Below are positions 29,821 through 41,948 of a stretch of DNA of 57,500 bases, piece after piece. Under the pieces are notes generated by a model. The model was not told where the DNA came from, ran no database searches, and was given only the letters and a program-made list of their open reading frames with translations. The DNA is taken from positions 115,105,549 through 115,163,048 of the forward strand of contig CM043953.1 in the NCBI GenBank assembly GCA_014529385.2, in the 5' to 3' direction. Origin of the DNA: Adiantum capillus-veneris. Taxonomy: Eukaryota > Streptophyta > Polypodiopsida > Polypodiales > Pteridaceae. How positions within the stretch are numbered: position 1 is the stretch's first letter; every line of letters begins with the position of its first letter. Both the position numbers and the translations under genes were made by a program.

Positions 29821-31573
29821 GAAAACGTCGTGCTTGGCTGGACATGTATGCCAGATGTGGTGCACTTCATTAAGCACAAAAAGTGCTTGAGGAGCTTCCT
29901 GACCGGGATGTCGTCTCTGTGAATGTATTGCTTGCGAGATATGCCCATCTTGGGCATGGCCATGAAGCTCTGGGCTGTTTTCAACGGATGCAAAGCAAGG
30001 GTGTCTCTCCAAATGCAATTACATATGCTTGCATCTTGAAGGCTTCAGGGTGAGGAAGCTCTGGGCTGTTTTCAACACAAATAGAGAGTAAGGGGATTTC
30101 TCCATATGCAATCATGTATGCTTGCAATCGTGTTTGGGATGTCGTCTCTTGGAATGAACTGACTATGGGTGGTGCCCAAGATGCTAATATGGCCAAAACA
30201 ATTCACGATGGCATTGTTAGTTAGTGGTTGTTAAGAGAAATATGTCGTGCTTGGCACCCTCTAGGTTGACATGTATGCCAGATGTCGTGCACTTCATAAA
30301 TCACAAAAGTACTTGAGGAGCTTCTTGTCCAAGATGTCGTCTCTTTACATGCAATGATTGCGGAATATGCCCAACTTGGGTAGGGCCAAGAAGCTCAGGG
30401 TTGTTTCTAGCAGGTGCGAAGCGAGGCCGTCTCTCTAGATGCGATCACATAAGCTTGGCACTGCCTTAGCGACATGTATGCCAAATGTTGTGCACTTCAT
30501 AAAGCACAAAAAGTGCTTCAAGAGCTTCCTGTCCACGATGTCGTCTCGTGGAATGCACTGATTGCGGGATATGCCCAACTTGGGTAGGACCAAGAAGCTC
30601 TCGGCTCTCGGCTCTTTTTGCCGGGTAAAAGAAAAGAGAAGCGGTTCTTGAAAGAAAACATCGTGCTTGGCTGGACATGTATGCCAGATGTGGTGCACTT
30701 CATTAAGCACAAAAAGTGCTTGAGGAGCTTCCTGTCCGGGATGTCGTCTCCGTGAATGTTTGCTTGTGAGATATGCCCATCTTGGGCATGGCCATGAAGC
30801 TCTGGGCTCTTTTCCACGGATGCAAAGCAAGGGTGTCTCTCCAGATGCAATTACATATGCTTGCATCTTGAAGGCATCAGGGTGAGGAAGCTATGGGCTG
30901 TTTTCAGCACAGATAGAGAGTGAGGGCATCTCTCCATATGCAACCACGCATGCTTGCAATCGTGTCTGGGATGTCGTCTCTTGGAATGAAGTGACTGTGG
31001 GTGGTGCCCAAGATGCTAATATGGCCAAAAAAATTCACGATGGCATTGTTAGTTAGTGGTTGTTGAAAGAAATATGTCGTGCTTGGCACCCTCTAGGTTG
31101 ACATGTATGCCAGATGTCGTGCACTTCATAAATCACAAAAGTACTCGAGGAGCTTCCTGTCCAAGATGTCGTCTCTTTGAATGCAATGATTGCGGAATAT
31201 GCCCAACTTGGGTAGGGCCAAGAAGCTCAGGGTTGTTTCTAGCAGGTGCGAAGCGAGGATGCCTTTCTAGATGCAATCACATAAGCTTGGCACTGCCTTA
31301 GCAACATGTATACCAAATGTTGTGCACTTCATAATGCACAAAAAGTGCTTCAAGAGCTTCCTGTTCAGGATGTCGTTTCTTGGAATGCACTAATTGCAGG
31401 ATATGCCCAACTTGGGCAAGACCAAGAAGCTCTCGGCTCTCGGCTCTTTTTGCCGGGTAAAAGAAAAGAGAAGCGATTCTTGAAAGAAAACGTCGTGCTT
31501 GGCTGGACATGTATGCCAGATGTGGTGCACTTCATTAAGCACAGAAAGTGCTTGAGGAGCTTCCTGACCGGGT
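29821..31573 (+). pseudogene. Tandem array of PPR pseudogene units (about 833 bp each)
   Basis: The words GAAAACGTCGTGCTTGGCTG (one variant has CATCG) start units at 29821, 30654 and 31486. That is two complete units and a third cut off at 31573. Each unit holds several broken PPR motifs: DMYARCGALH then a stop, AQKVLEELP, RDVVSVNVLLARYAHLGHG, EALGCFQRMQSKGVSPNAIT, YACILKA; then an IHDGIVS lead-in and further DMYA, LEEL and YAQLG pieces in shifted frames. Repeated stops (for example TAA inside the AQK context) are shared by copies, so decay preceded duplication. In an active gene such repeats bind organelle RNA one base per repeat. Confidence 0.85.
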
Positions 31574-31575
31574 GA

Positions 31576-32268
31576 GTATAACCAGAGCATAAGAAGAGTC
31601 GAGCTGTGGGATACGAGATAGCCGTTGCGTGCGCATGATGCTACTGCTAAGCCCCTTGCCCCGAATCGTACCCAGCCAGGTATACGGTGCCCCCCTCACA
31701 AAAGCTCATGATGTTGATGCAAGTCACGTTGTTATTTAATCTATTTAATCTTGGAAAATGTCACGTTTCAAATCCCTCGCAAGGTTGCATACACAAGAAG
31801 ATTTAGAAATTTCCTCATCCAGGGAAATAGAGTCTTTGAATGTTTTTCTTACAATGTATAACATCATGAGCCTCTGCTCGAGAGGCAACGTATATGGAGG
31901 CCGTCGAGCCAGGAAGCAAAATTGCAAGTTACTCAAGCGAGCATGAACATAAAGAGCGTAAGCTAGAGCCTCTTGATTCACTCTCCTCAGGCGAGCGAGA
32001 GATGCGAGCATGTGTAGAGATGCATAAGTCAAAAGCTAATGGAGGACTGATGCCTGAGCCTGGCCCTGCTGAGGCTTGTGAGCTGTTGCATGTAGAGACA
32101 ACTCAGAAAAGGTATAACCAGAGCATAAGAAGAGTCGAGCTGTGGGATACGAGATAGCCGTTGCGTGCGCATGATGCTACTGCTAAGCCCCTTGCCCCGA
32201 ATCGTACCCAGCCAGGTATACGGTGGCCCCCTCACAAAAGCTCATGATGTTGATGCAAGTCACGTTGT
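31576..32268. repeat. Near-identical 157-bp direct repeats 536 bp apart
   Basis: 31576-31732 and 32112-32268 start GTATAACCAGAGC, end GTCACGTTGT and differ at about one position. The 379 bases between are unique and carry only weak ORFs. The left copy interrupts the third PPR unit. The layout resembles a tiny terminal-repeat element, but TG/CA ends and a primer site are not seen. Confidence 0.8.
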
Positions 32269-32662
32269 GAGAATTCTCGTGCTTCTTGTCATACGCTACA
32301 CATACGCTACACATGACATGTATGGTATGGAAACAAGGAGTTAGGTGTGTGAATGACTACAGCCTTGCAATGGTCTCCATCCTAACAAGGAGTCTACATT
32401 GCTTGCACCCATCCTATCCCAACAGAAATACGGAAAGCATCAAGCGCATTCTTTACCGACCGAGCCCCATTACTCAAGTGAATCAATGCTCACATATCCC
32501 AGTTTGAAGCGTAGATTTCCCGGTTTCAATTTAATTCAACCTTTGATTTCCAAGGTCAAAATTTGGGCAATATAGTTCTAAACACATTGTTTTGGACATT
32601 GATTCTGATTATCTATTTGAATGGATCCTAAAAAACAAGATCTAGCAGTGTTTTAGACGCAA

Positions 32663-32697
32663 GACACACACACACACACTCTCTCTCTCTCTCTCTC
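32663..32697. repeat. (CA)n-(CT)n microsatellite
   Basis: About 8 CA units followed by about 9 CT units. Confidence 0.85.
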
Positions 32698-32712
32698 ACT
32701 CTCTTACTCACT

Positions 32713-33325
32713 GTGATAATGACAATGTCAGAGCATGCTGTCCTGGAGCATGATGCATCTGTGGCATTTGCTGAGCCATGCAATACTTACAGAACAAACG
32801 ATATATTCTCAATTTGCAGCAGCTTCAGATCAAGCAGCGAGGAGAAAGCAAAGCAATCGCTGGCAAGAAGCAAGGTTCTAGTTTTGGAACTACAACATCC
32901 GTGTGTGCGTCATGCAAAAGGTTTGCACATGGAAACGATGACTGATCCTTTAGTCGAGGAGTTGACGTGGCTGAGCATTGTGGGGGAAAGTCGATGTAGA
33001 TGTGACAAGTTCACTGCTCATGCTACTCACAACTTTACTTGCCGATGTCCCCTATAGTGTAATTGCACCGGCCTTGCGCGGAATGATGGTCATAAACGCC
33101 ACCGGGCTCGAGTTCATCGTCAAAGTCAAGCTTCAGGCTCCCGAATCCGAGGTTGATTCCGAGATTGAATGTGTAATTGCAATGGTGGATGAGCTGGGCA
33201 CCACTGTTGAAATGGCGGGGACAATAATGCAACGTGTCTTGCCAGCTGTCGTTGCCAGCCGCCACTCGGCCATTGCCGAAGCGCTGGAAATTTTGCTATC
33301 CCCTGCTGCCATGGTAAAGGACTGA
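32713..33325 (+). CDS. Unrecognised coding-like region, two overlapping frames
   Basis: A frame from ATG at 32713 runs 114 codons. An overlapping frame, open from 32975 to the TGA ending at 33325, encodes about 115 residues with two hydrophobic helices (SSLLMLLTTLLADVPYSVIA) and an acidic middle (APESEVDSEIECVIAMVDEL). A shift near 32975, or a short intron, would be needed to join them. GC content is higher than in the surroundings. No family was recognised. It may be a small unknown gene or chance. Confidence 0.22.
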
Positions 33326-33408
33326 AGCAACTTCACATAATCTCAAATCAGTTTGAGTGAGCATGACAAAGAGCAGCAACAGATGCTCTGCCAGATGATT
33401 ATTAGTCC

Positions 33409-33409
<1 letters not shown>

Positions 33410-33439
<30 letters not shown>
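33410..33439. repeat. (CT)n microsatellite
   Basis: A CT run of about 15 units. Confidence 0.9.
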
Positions 33440-33443
<4 letters not shown>

Positions 33444-33839
33444 ATTGCAAGATTCCATATAACCAAGAGCCGGCCAAGACTGAGACCGACAGTAAACTGC
33501 AAGGCTTAGGGAACAAGGGTAGCATAACTACTTTTATTAATAACAAGTACATGCAAGCAATATATTTTGGTTTGTTGAGCACTTGAAACTCGCAGTGCAG
33601 CCAAGGCCGAGAACTAGGCTCGTCATGCCATGCTCTGCTGCCTCGTCAGGTGCACCAAGCCGAAAGAAAGCAGGACCAACAAGAACACCAGCACAAGAAA
33701 CACTTCGAGTGCATCGCTCGCAAGCAAAAAGAAACCAGGACCGACAGTCAAAATCAAGACCAGCATAGCACAAGCAAATCGACAACAATTATCGGCATAC
33801 ATAAGCGTACACGAAACCGTTGAGCAAGCAGGGAAACAA

Positions 33840-33932
33840 ACCTCCGGAGAAGTCCATGCTCTCACCACCGCTAGGCGAGGCATTGCTTGCACTCCCTTCA
33901 CCGCCACCAGAAATACCAGCATCCGATGCCAT
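33840..33932 (-). CDS. Possible first exon of a minus-strand gene
   Basis: From an ATG in good context (ATCATGG) at 33932 the minus strand encodes 31 residues rich in Gly and Ser (SGGGEGSASNASPSGGES, MDFSGG), then a GTTTGT that could be a donor. Farther down (about 33740-33626) the minus strand has a strongly hydrophobic helix (VFLVLVFLLVLLSFGLV). An AATAAA on that strand lies near 33540. These would fit a small membrane protein gene. The splice structure is not resolved and the family is unknown. Confidence 0.22.
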
Positions 33933-34954
33933 GATAATAAAGGATCCAGATACTTTAAGCAAAACACACAACCCTCAAACCAATCCGCAGCAGATGCTCG
34001 AAAAATTTCAACTGCTCACGACCAACATCAACCTCTTCAACAGAATTCAGCAAAAGAAAACGTTCGTTCACATATGGTGACTCAAGCGAGCTTAAATTTG
34101 GAATTCTAGCATATCAGTACATAGAAATTGGATAGCGAAAAGAGAATCTTCCGCCAAATAGTGATAGATCAAGGCCTAAACATAGAAGCAAAGATCGCCA
34201 CTTCCTGGCATATTTACAAAAGCAGGACACATAGAATCTTCCAGTAGATAAATACATCAAAATCTGAAGCAGTAAAAAAGACTTGAGACTTGTTCTACAT
34301 CTACAAAAGACTTGCTGGCATATTTAGAAAAGACCTCCTGGCATATTTACAGAGGCAGGACAGAGAGAATCTTCCATAGATCATAGCTCAAAAGCTCGAA
34401 CAGTAAAAGACACTTGAGAATCTGCTACATGTGCAAAACCACGACACAGCATAATGATGATCAGCTGAGACAGGGAGTTCTTACAACACTTTACAACACT
34501 GCGTTTTTCTCATCTTTTATAGAAGCTACAATGAGCATCTGGACTGGATTAATATATTCTAAGCATCGCATCCCAAGACGTGCTCTCAAGCACAGAGAAT
34601 GAAGACTAACGCCATTCAGCACCTGAGGCCACACCTGCTGACGACATTGAATGGAGTCGCCCCTAAAATCACACGGATCCACAACCTCGAAAAGCATCTA
34701 GACAGCGCCCGCCTTCAGCATTCAACACACAGCATTGCCGTGTGGAAGACCCACACCACTGCACACGTCCTCTGGCAGCAACAACACGAAAACACATGTA
34801 CTTGCTGCGCGCCACCTTCACGGGAGGACGACACCTCCTACACGCGTCGCCTTCTCTGCTAGGAGCAGGGCAAAAACCGACGGGACCTGCCAAGAGCAGG
34901 CCGCAGCAGGAAAAGACGTTGCAGGTTGTCTAAAACACCCTTTAGTGAACCTAG
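33933..34954. other. No gene recognised
   Basis: Two imperfect repeats of words such as CTTGCTGGCATATTTA and AGAATCTTCCA occur at 34200-34390. Other ORFs overlap on both strands and show no domain. If the minus-strand candidate is real, this would be its 5' leader. Confidence 0.3.
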
Positions 34955-35035
34955 GGCCACGTGGCACTCATCCAATGAATGTATCGAACGGCCCAAAAGT
35001 TGCAACAACTTTGCAGCCCAAACCCTATGGCCTTC
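34955..35035. promoter_or_regulatory. Promoter-like cluster: G-box, site II and telo-box motifs
   Basis: Within 80 bases lie GCCACGTGGC (a G-box palindrome, about 34959-34968), GGCCCAAAA (site II-like, near 34992), GCAGCCCA and AAACCCTA (telo-box, about 35020-35027). In plants these motifs cluster in promoters of growth and translation genes. Direction is not settled; the minus-strand candidate at 33932 is one possible target. Confidence 0.4.
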
Positions 35036-35134
35036 CGCAGGCCAAAAAGTGAGACTTTTGAGGTGAGTCACCCTGAAATTTCCATCTCTTCAACATTGAG
35101 AAATGTGTGAGGGAGAATTTCAAGGATATTGGCA

Positions 35135-35228
35135 TATCTCAAAGCACACAACGGATTTGGGTGCTTCAACTGGATTTGAGATATTGGAATACCTCAAAGC
35201 ACACAACGGATTTGGGTGCTTCAACTGG
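35135..35228. repeat. 55-bp tandem duplication
   Basis: CTCAAAGCACACAACGGATT and the next 17 bases occur at about 35136 and 35191. Confidence 0.85.
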
Positions 35229-36440
35229 ACCTCTTTGAGGTGCAGTTAGCCTACCCCCTCTTTTCAAATAACAATAACATATATTTTTGCGTGTGTACAT
35301 GAGGTGATGGAGGTAGCTTTAACTATATATTTGATTACCCCCCTCCGTGTAAGGGGTACCTAAGTTAGTAATCGTGTGAGGGTGTAGCTTAGAAGACTTT
35401 TTAGTATTAGAAGTTCTTGAATAATCCCGTGTCACCACTTTTTGTGAATATTCAAACTCATGAATGCAAGTTTAATTGTGATGAGTTTCACAAAATTTTG
35501 CAAAAGTTGGTCATATTCAAAATCCAAAGAGTGTCTTTCCACTAAAATAAGTACACTCCTTTTTTTGGGGGAGTAGTACTCCCGCCAACCGATGGGAGTT
35601 TTGTTGTATTGATCAATAGACATTATAAGGGTCCCAACAATTAGAAGCTAAAACCACATCCTAACTAGATCGTATGAGGGAAAAGGGCTTGCTTGATATG
35701 CACTTCTTTAAAGAGATTTGGCACAATTGGCCCAATCTTCTCCTTGCTTTCACTTCCCAAGTGTATAGATAAGTTTTGAACTTTCTTGAATAATGTCGCC
35801 AACATGAGGAAGGTGGGTTTACCTTCAAGCACTCTGATATTCCTAGGTTTCCATGTTTGATTGAGATAAAAAAATCACACAATGCGGAAACAGGAGAGAT
35901 TGGCCTGGTTCATGCTGGCACTTTTCTACACAATTTCTTTATGCTTGTAGGTATAGCCCAGCATCAAAATTCCTCTCTACCAAAGTTTACTTGAACAAAT
36001 TGAAACAATTAATTGTCTACTTGGGGAAGCAGAAAAGCTAGGCAAGGAGATGCTGGCAGCTCGCCCTCAAGTCTACTAGAAAATTAATCAAGTCACACTG
36101 GGCAACTTGAGAGTGGCTTTCTTATCACCAACCTTCAAGTGGTGCTCGTGTCCTCATCATTATCTTGCACAAAGTGTCTTTCATGGAGGAATCATGTTTT
36201 AGAATAGGGGTCGCAGATAAGAGCAATCCACACCCAACTGATTAGGGGTAAAGTAGGGTGCCTTCGTTAGTCTCATCGATCACATTGCCAAATATGTTGA
36301 CTAACACATGCGATGTCTATGTTCAACCAAAAATTTCCCCAAAATTACCCAAGAGGCATTGAGAGGTATGGCCATGGGTGCTTGGATTATGTGTGTAATA
36401 ACCATGGGTAGTCTCCTTCTCTATCGACCGTAGCAGAGCC
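35229..36440. other. No gene recognised
   Basis: Mixed intergenic DNA. On the minus strand around 35870-35670 there is a weak coding-like stretch (RNIRVLEGKPTFLMLATLFK) without an identifiable family. Nothing else stands out. Confidence 0.35.
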
Positions 36441-37418
36441 TACAACTTTGACCTACCAAAAAGCTTTTGGGGCATGTGAACATACTCATGAAAATGTGGA
36501 AGATCTTCCTACTTCCTACCAACATCAAAATGTGAACATTGTGAATATTGGAACTGTGCTTTGTAGCAAGGCAAGGACGAACTATTTTGAAAATGGGAGA
36601 GATGGCAATGCTTACCCGACCTTGCAAAGATCTCGCAGTCTCTTTCCACAGGCTGAAGAGGATGGTGATCGATGTGAAGAGCGCCCGCGAGTCGCTGGTC
36701 GCCCACCACAACGTTGTTGCAGAGCTTGTCTCTGTGGCTTTCTATTCCTCTTCCAAAGCTCCTCTCCATTGTGATCATTTGCATTGTGACAACCCTCAAG
36801 AAGAATCCTTCTGCCTCACTGACTGGTAGTTTAGCCCACCTTCTCAAAGCCCTTACCCACCAATGCAGCCAAACGATTTGCAGGATGCAGGTATTGAAGC
36901 ACAGAGCTCACTCCGTGTTCTCTGCCAAAGACACTGGAGAACAATTACTTTTCGTCTCTTTGACTGATCGTCGTGAAGGATTTTGCATCATTATCCTCTT
37001 CACCGGTTCAAATGGTGACTTTTTTTGCCCAAGCTCATCGCACCAAGAATCAGATTCTGTTTATAGCAAGCTATCGAGATATCCAGGTAAATGATCATCT
37101 TAGCCTCCCTTATGGCCGTCCCTCTTCTTGGTGTTCCTTAGTTTCTTTCTCTACATGGGCAAAGAGATTGCGGTTGTTGTTGCCATAATTGCCTACATCG
37201 TTATCAGGTTCGCACGCAGAATTCAAATTGTTCAAAGGCAACGTTCTGATAGTCACTTCTTTGTTGACTCAGTTTCTTGCAATGAAAATCATCTTGATCA
37301 AACGATTAATCTTGGAAGAAGCTCAACTGTTCCTAAGGACATCATCTTTTGCTCTTTAGACCCTCAAGCACCGCCTGGCAAAAGTCAATCATTTCCTATG
37401 CTCAATAGCTATTTGTAA
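36440..37418 (+). CDS. Fragmented coding-like region, family unknown
   Basis: Several plus-strand frames follow each other: 36548-36829 (93 codons), 36714-37094 and 37128-37418. A shift at the T7 run near 37020 would join LTDRREGFCIIILFTGS to AQAHRTKNQILFIASYRDIQ, which is followed by a GTAAAT donor. The last frame has a hydrophobic segment (IAVVVAIIAYIVI) followed by basic residues (RFARRIQ), as in a membrane anchor. This looks like an old gene or pseudogene, but no homolog came to mind and the exons are not certain. Confidence 0.22.
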
Positions 37419-38950
37419 GAAGAGTTTTGTTTGAAAGCGGGATCTTTCACTCTGCACAAGTACACCTAATTTGGAAGTTTCAACTCAAATTATCATAAAA
37501 ATCCTACAAACATTTAAAGTATGGTCTAGTGCAAGTGTATGAGCAAGAATATTCAATTTAAACAACTCAAAAGATAGCTTGCACCACCATAATGCTATAA
37601 GTCAACTCAGAGACCGAAAGCCACAATGCAAAATTGTAATGGAAACTCAAGCACTCAAATACAGTAGTATATGCATGCAACAACACCAATACAATAACCT
37701 AAACTAAAAGTTACTGCTAAAAGCAAAATAGCAACAAAAATATAACTAAAAATTAAAAGTATAAATAAGAAATAGATGTGAAAGGTGGGTGGTAATCTAA
37801 TCTATGTCCGCTCACTCTCCAACCACCCAAAACAAACTAAAATCTACTAAACTTAGGCGTGGACTCAATGTCAAGCACCAAAGTCAACAATTATAGTCAT
37901 CTAACCAAACAAAAAGTCTAAAAAGCTAATCAAAGAGTAGACAATAAACCTCCCTGTCTCTCTATCTAAAGAAAATTATGAACAACAATTGGAATTGTAA
38001 CACACGAGCAATGGGTAAACCACACTGTAACCTCCTCTGCTAGTAAGTCCTATGTTCTTGCAATGTTGGCGAATACGCCCCGCGAGTGAACACTGCAACC
38101 TAGTGAGAATTCAAACCAATATAATATGTCAATTCGAGGGTGTAGTTGACCCGACTAGTGCATGGAAACATTGAATGCAATGCCCTAAATGGAAATGCAC
38201 TAAGGAGAGAGGTGTCACAACCCCTATGTAGGTATATTTTCAAATAGCAAGAAACTTGCCTGCGAGTAATCCTAAACTTCCTAAGGCCGTAGGGGACTCA
38301 AATGGACTTTAAACTTGATGAAACTTGACATCCTAGCTATTTAGACAACGGAAATCAGAATATATGACCAAAACATAGCTCTAAAAATTTGGCTAGGATG
38401 CGCAATCGTGATTGATGCCATTGCTCACCTACACCAAATGTGACAAGTGAGGATTCCAATGGATCCTCTCTAGTCCTAGCTACCTCTATCCAAGCTTAGA
38501 TACACTTAAAAACCCCTAATTACCTTTGAAAAACAAGATTAGTGCAAGAGGCAACCTCAAGTTAAAACCACTTGATGCGTCGTGTACACACACTCAAACG
38601 AGACATAGAAGACATGTACAAGGATCTAAGAGCATGTAGAAGTAGCACCTATAGTTTCATTGCAATGCCATACCTGTACAAGAAGATGCGAGCACACAGG
38701 TGTAGGGCAAGATTGCACGTATACTACTCTTCACAATTATTAATCCTCCAATAACTACAATCATTTGGCTTATATACCTAAGGCTCAAAAAATGGGTATT
38801 TGGGTTAAAAGATAAACATTACAAGAATTGATTATATCATGCTCTCTTAGCCTCTTCATCATTACCAAGCTTATCCAAAACTCATTATCATCATTAAGAT
38901 TTCTCGTAAAAACATATGATTCCGAGCCGACTTTTAGGCGGAGATTTAGA
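37419..38950. other. AT-rich stretch, no gene recognised
   Basis: Only short ORFs are present. The last 100 bases share a few words (AAACATATG, AATTTAC) with the LTR end at 41650-41700, so a highly diverged LTR may lie at its right edge. Confidence 0.35.
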
Positions 38951-39015
38951 AGCAAATTTACAGGATATCATAAACGGTCTCTATGGTCAATCACATATGA
39001 TAACAATGCAAGAAA

Positions 39016-39207
39016 TTAAAGCTTTACCGTAATAGGTACAGGAACTCGAATCTCCTGCGCTTGAGCGTCATCAAGCGGAATATCGACTTCTTGTGAATCC
39101 ATTTGCGTGGTTGGAAGAGGATCCGGCATGGTGTTGGAGCTTCTTGTGTTCCTTAGAAAAGCAGTCAAAACAGTCCTTCCACTCTTCGTGTTTCTCTTCG
39201 GAGCCAT
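39016..39207 (-). pseudogene. Truncated gag N-terminus (copy 1)
   Basis: ATG at 39207 opens MAPKRNTKSGRTVLTAF, then RNTRSSN, MPDPLPTTQMDSQEVDIPLD and DAQAQEIRVPVPIT. A basic start and an acidic middle are typical of plant gypsy gag N-termini. Copies start at 41948 and 44708 with a few substitutions. None continues into a capsid core. Confidence 0.6.
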
Positions 39208-40631
39208 CTTCGCGAACAAGTGTATTCGTAAGCGAGCGAAGTAGAGGTAAAGAACGATGGAGTGATGAAGAACGAAGTAGAGATGCTGAATCGAGATAGA
39301 GATGACAAAGAAATAGAGATGGTGAATCGAGAAATCGATGACGGAGGGAGTAGAGATGAAGAATTCCTTGGTGTGTAGCTGCCGATGTCAAGAAACCTTC
39401 GTAGCTTCGTCGAGAAGATGAGTTGCTTTTCCCATCGCGTTGAAGCTTTGTTGCTGCAGAGCTCTCGCGCTATGATCTGCGATGATGAAGTGAGGACCTT
39501 CAATGCCTTTTTATAGGCTGAGAGAGTCGATATTCTTGGAGATTGAGAGAGTTCTATTTTCAGCTACTGCTTTTTGGCTCGCGCGTCTACGCAGGTCTTT
39601 TGTTTTTTTTAAAACTCGCGAATTTGGCGATCCGTGTTTTTGGACCAAGAAGAGACTCTATATTGGTCTCCTCTTTCCTAGCTTTAAGGAAAGAGTTTTT
39701 CTTTACCTATCTTTACTCTTGACCACTCCTTTCTGCTTATTTTTAGGTAAAGAGCTTTGCTTTGGCCAAAGTCAACGGTTTGAAGTCACCGTTTAATATT
39801 TGGCTTTCTTTAAAACATTAAATACGCATAAAATACTCATTCCTTACTCGATTTTTTATCCGATTAATTCTATAGATCACTCGCTTTACGTATAAAAGTT
39901 GACGCGCATAAACAATACCAAATCAGCATGGAAATGATCGCAAAAATTGTATTGAAAACTTGGGTACATTACATTCTCCCTAATTTAAGAATTCGAGATG
40001 TCCTTATCTCGAGTAAACTAAGGATAATAGATAGCACTAAGAAATGCTTTGTTCCAATCGCTTGAAAATTCAAAATGTAGGAACTTTTGTATCTTGGTCT
40101 AACTCGACAGTAACAAGGTCTAACAATCGTCATTTCATTGTAAGTATCCTTTACAAAAGAAACATGGCTTGCCTGGCTCAGAATAATATGGATTTATTCA
40201 AAGCTTAATTTACTCATCACGAAAATGAAACCATTCAATCAGTGATCTGATATCAACTACTTAACCAGTCCATCAATCAACTCACAAATCATATCATCCA
40301 TGAGAGCATACAAAACACATCGTGTTTCAACTCTTATGTTTCTTTGTCCACCTTAGAAAATAATGGTCAATCTCTAAGTACTCTAATTATACTTGCATGA
40401 TGCAAACAACATAAAAACTCCAAGCACTATACACCCATCTCAAAAACGTGAGATCTGGTGATCGATCAGCTAACGTGAACTTGATCTTCACGAATCGTAA
40501 AACTATTCAAATTCATACAACAATCATGTGCTATGCAATCATGTAATCCACTTAAAACAACTCAATCAATCATAACTTATTGATTCAAACAAGAATAATT
40601 TCATAAATCAATAATCCAATTCCCAGTTTTC

Positions 40632-40643
40632 GCTATGATACCA
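40632..40643 (-). promoter_or_regulatory. Primer binding site, initiator tRNA-Met, one mismatch
   Basis: On the minus strand TGGTATCATAGC follows the LTR end (CGTTACA) by two bases. The other copy (43383-43372) has the perfect TGGTATCAGAGC. Confidence 0.8.
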
Positions 40644-40645
40644 AC

Positions 40646-41684
40646 TGTAACGTCCCCGACCTCTCATGGATCGGCGACTGGGAGAGCTCAACACATCCAC
40701 AACGTCTCATCGCAAAGCAGAGGGATGATAGAGTTGAACTGCCCTAAACTCTACGTAATCACTAACATAGTCATCTTAATAGACAAGAAACTAGAACCCT
40801 TGGTTCATGGAATTGACGCTTTTTTCCTCAACTAGTGCGAGGCACAGCCGTCAATCTATCGACATCTTAATCATGAACACTTGTGAAAAGCACTCAACTT
40901 ATCGAGTCCATCCATCCGACGATTTCTTTCGAGACCAATCTCCGCTTTCCACCCCACACGCACCCGCATCTTGTTGTTTAATTACTACCACGCTGTTTGA
41001 CACTTACAAACTGTCCTTAATTATTTATGGCACAGGTTCTTTAAAACAACCCTTCAAACATCACCAAAACAATTCAAACAGGATTCTAATAAAACAGTTC
41101 TACATGAATGCATGTTTGGTTTTATTGCCGCTACCTGCGGACTTTCTCTACTTAACCAGTAGAGCCGTTGCAAAGGTTTTATTCGCTACCCGCAAAGTGT
41201 ACAATCCTCCCATCTTGCTAACCGCAAGGCATATCGCTAACCACGAAGCTTCTCGCTACCCGCGAGGCATCTTGCTTCCCATAAAGCAAGCCATATCGCT
41301 ACCCACGAAGCTTCTCGCTACCCGTGAGGCATCTTGCTACCCGCAAGGTGTTATCAACAATTCATCAGAATAATCAAATCAATCCAAGCAATAATCATCA
41401 ATCAATCTTTCCAACATAATCAACAATCATCAATCAATTCTCAACATAATCAACAATCATCAACCAAACATAATCCTTCGACATAATTACCAATTCTCAA
41501 TCAATCCTTTCAACATAATCAACAATCAACAATCAATTCTTTCAACAACAGCCAAAGCTTTTAACCAAAGCTTTCAACCAATGATAACCAATCAACCATG
41601 ATCATAAATCAAACAAGATTTCACCAAGCAATCCTTTTATATGCGATAAGGAAACATATGCTTGTCTCATGTGATAAAAAATCA
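40646..41684 (-). repeat. LTR A of the tandem array
   Basis: 1039 bp. On the minus strand it starts TGATTTTTTATCACATG after GAAAAG and ends GACGTTACA. It contains an internal minisatellite at about 41160-41350 (AAGCTTCTCGCTACC, GAGGCATCTTGC words) and repeated CAATCATCAATCAAT words. Confidence 0.75.
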
Positions 41685-41689
41685 CTTTT

Positions 41690-41948
41690 CTAGCCAATTT
41701 ACGGGATATCATAAACGGTCTCTATGATCAATCACATATGATAACAATGCAAGAACTTAAAGCTTTACCGTAATAGGTACAGGAACTCGGATCTCCTACG
41801 CTTGAGCGTCATCAAGCGGAATTTCGACTTCTTGTGAATCCGTTTGTGTGGTTGGAAGAGGATCCGGCATGGCGTTGGAGCTTCTCGTGTTCCTTCGAAA
41901 AGCAGTCAAAATGGTCCTTTCATTCTTTGTGTTTCTGTTTGGAGCCAT
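41690..41948 (-). pseudogene. Truncated gag N-terminus (copy 2)
   Basis: Same content as copy 1, starting at 41948, 2741 bases away. It ends against the polypurine side of LTR A (GGCTAGAAAAG). Confidence 0.6.

Noticed and set aside
29821-31573. A CRISPR-like or regulatory repeat array
   Set aside because: The unit is 833 bp of PPR-derived coding debris. There are no short repeats with unique spacers.
34735-35052. Plus-strand ORFs over the promoter-like cluster
   Set aside because: No domain, no consistent frame, and overlap with motifs that better fit a promoter.
40807-41373. A 188-codon ORF on the plus strand
   Set aside because: It lies wholly inside LTR A, opposite to the element's direction, and is not kept open in LTR B.
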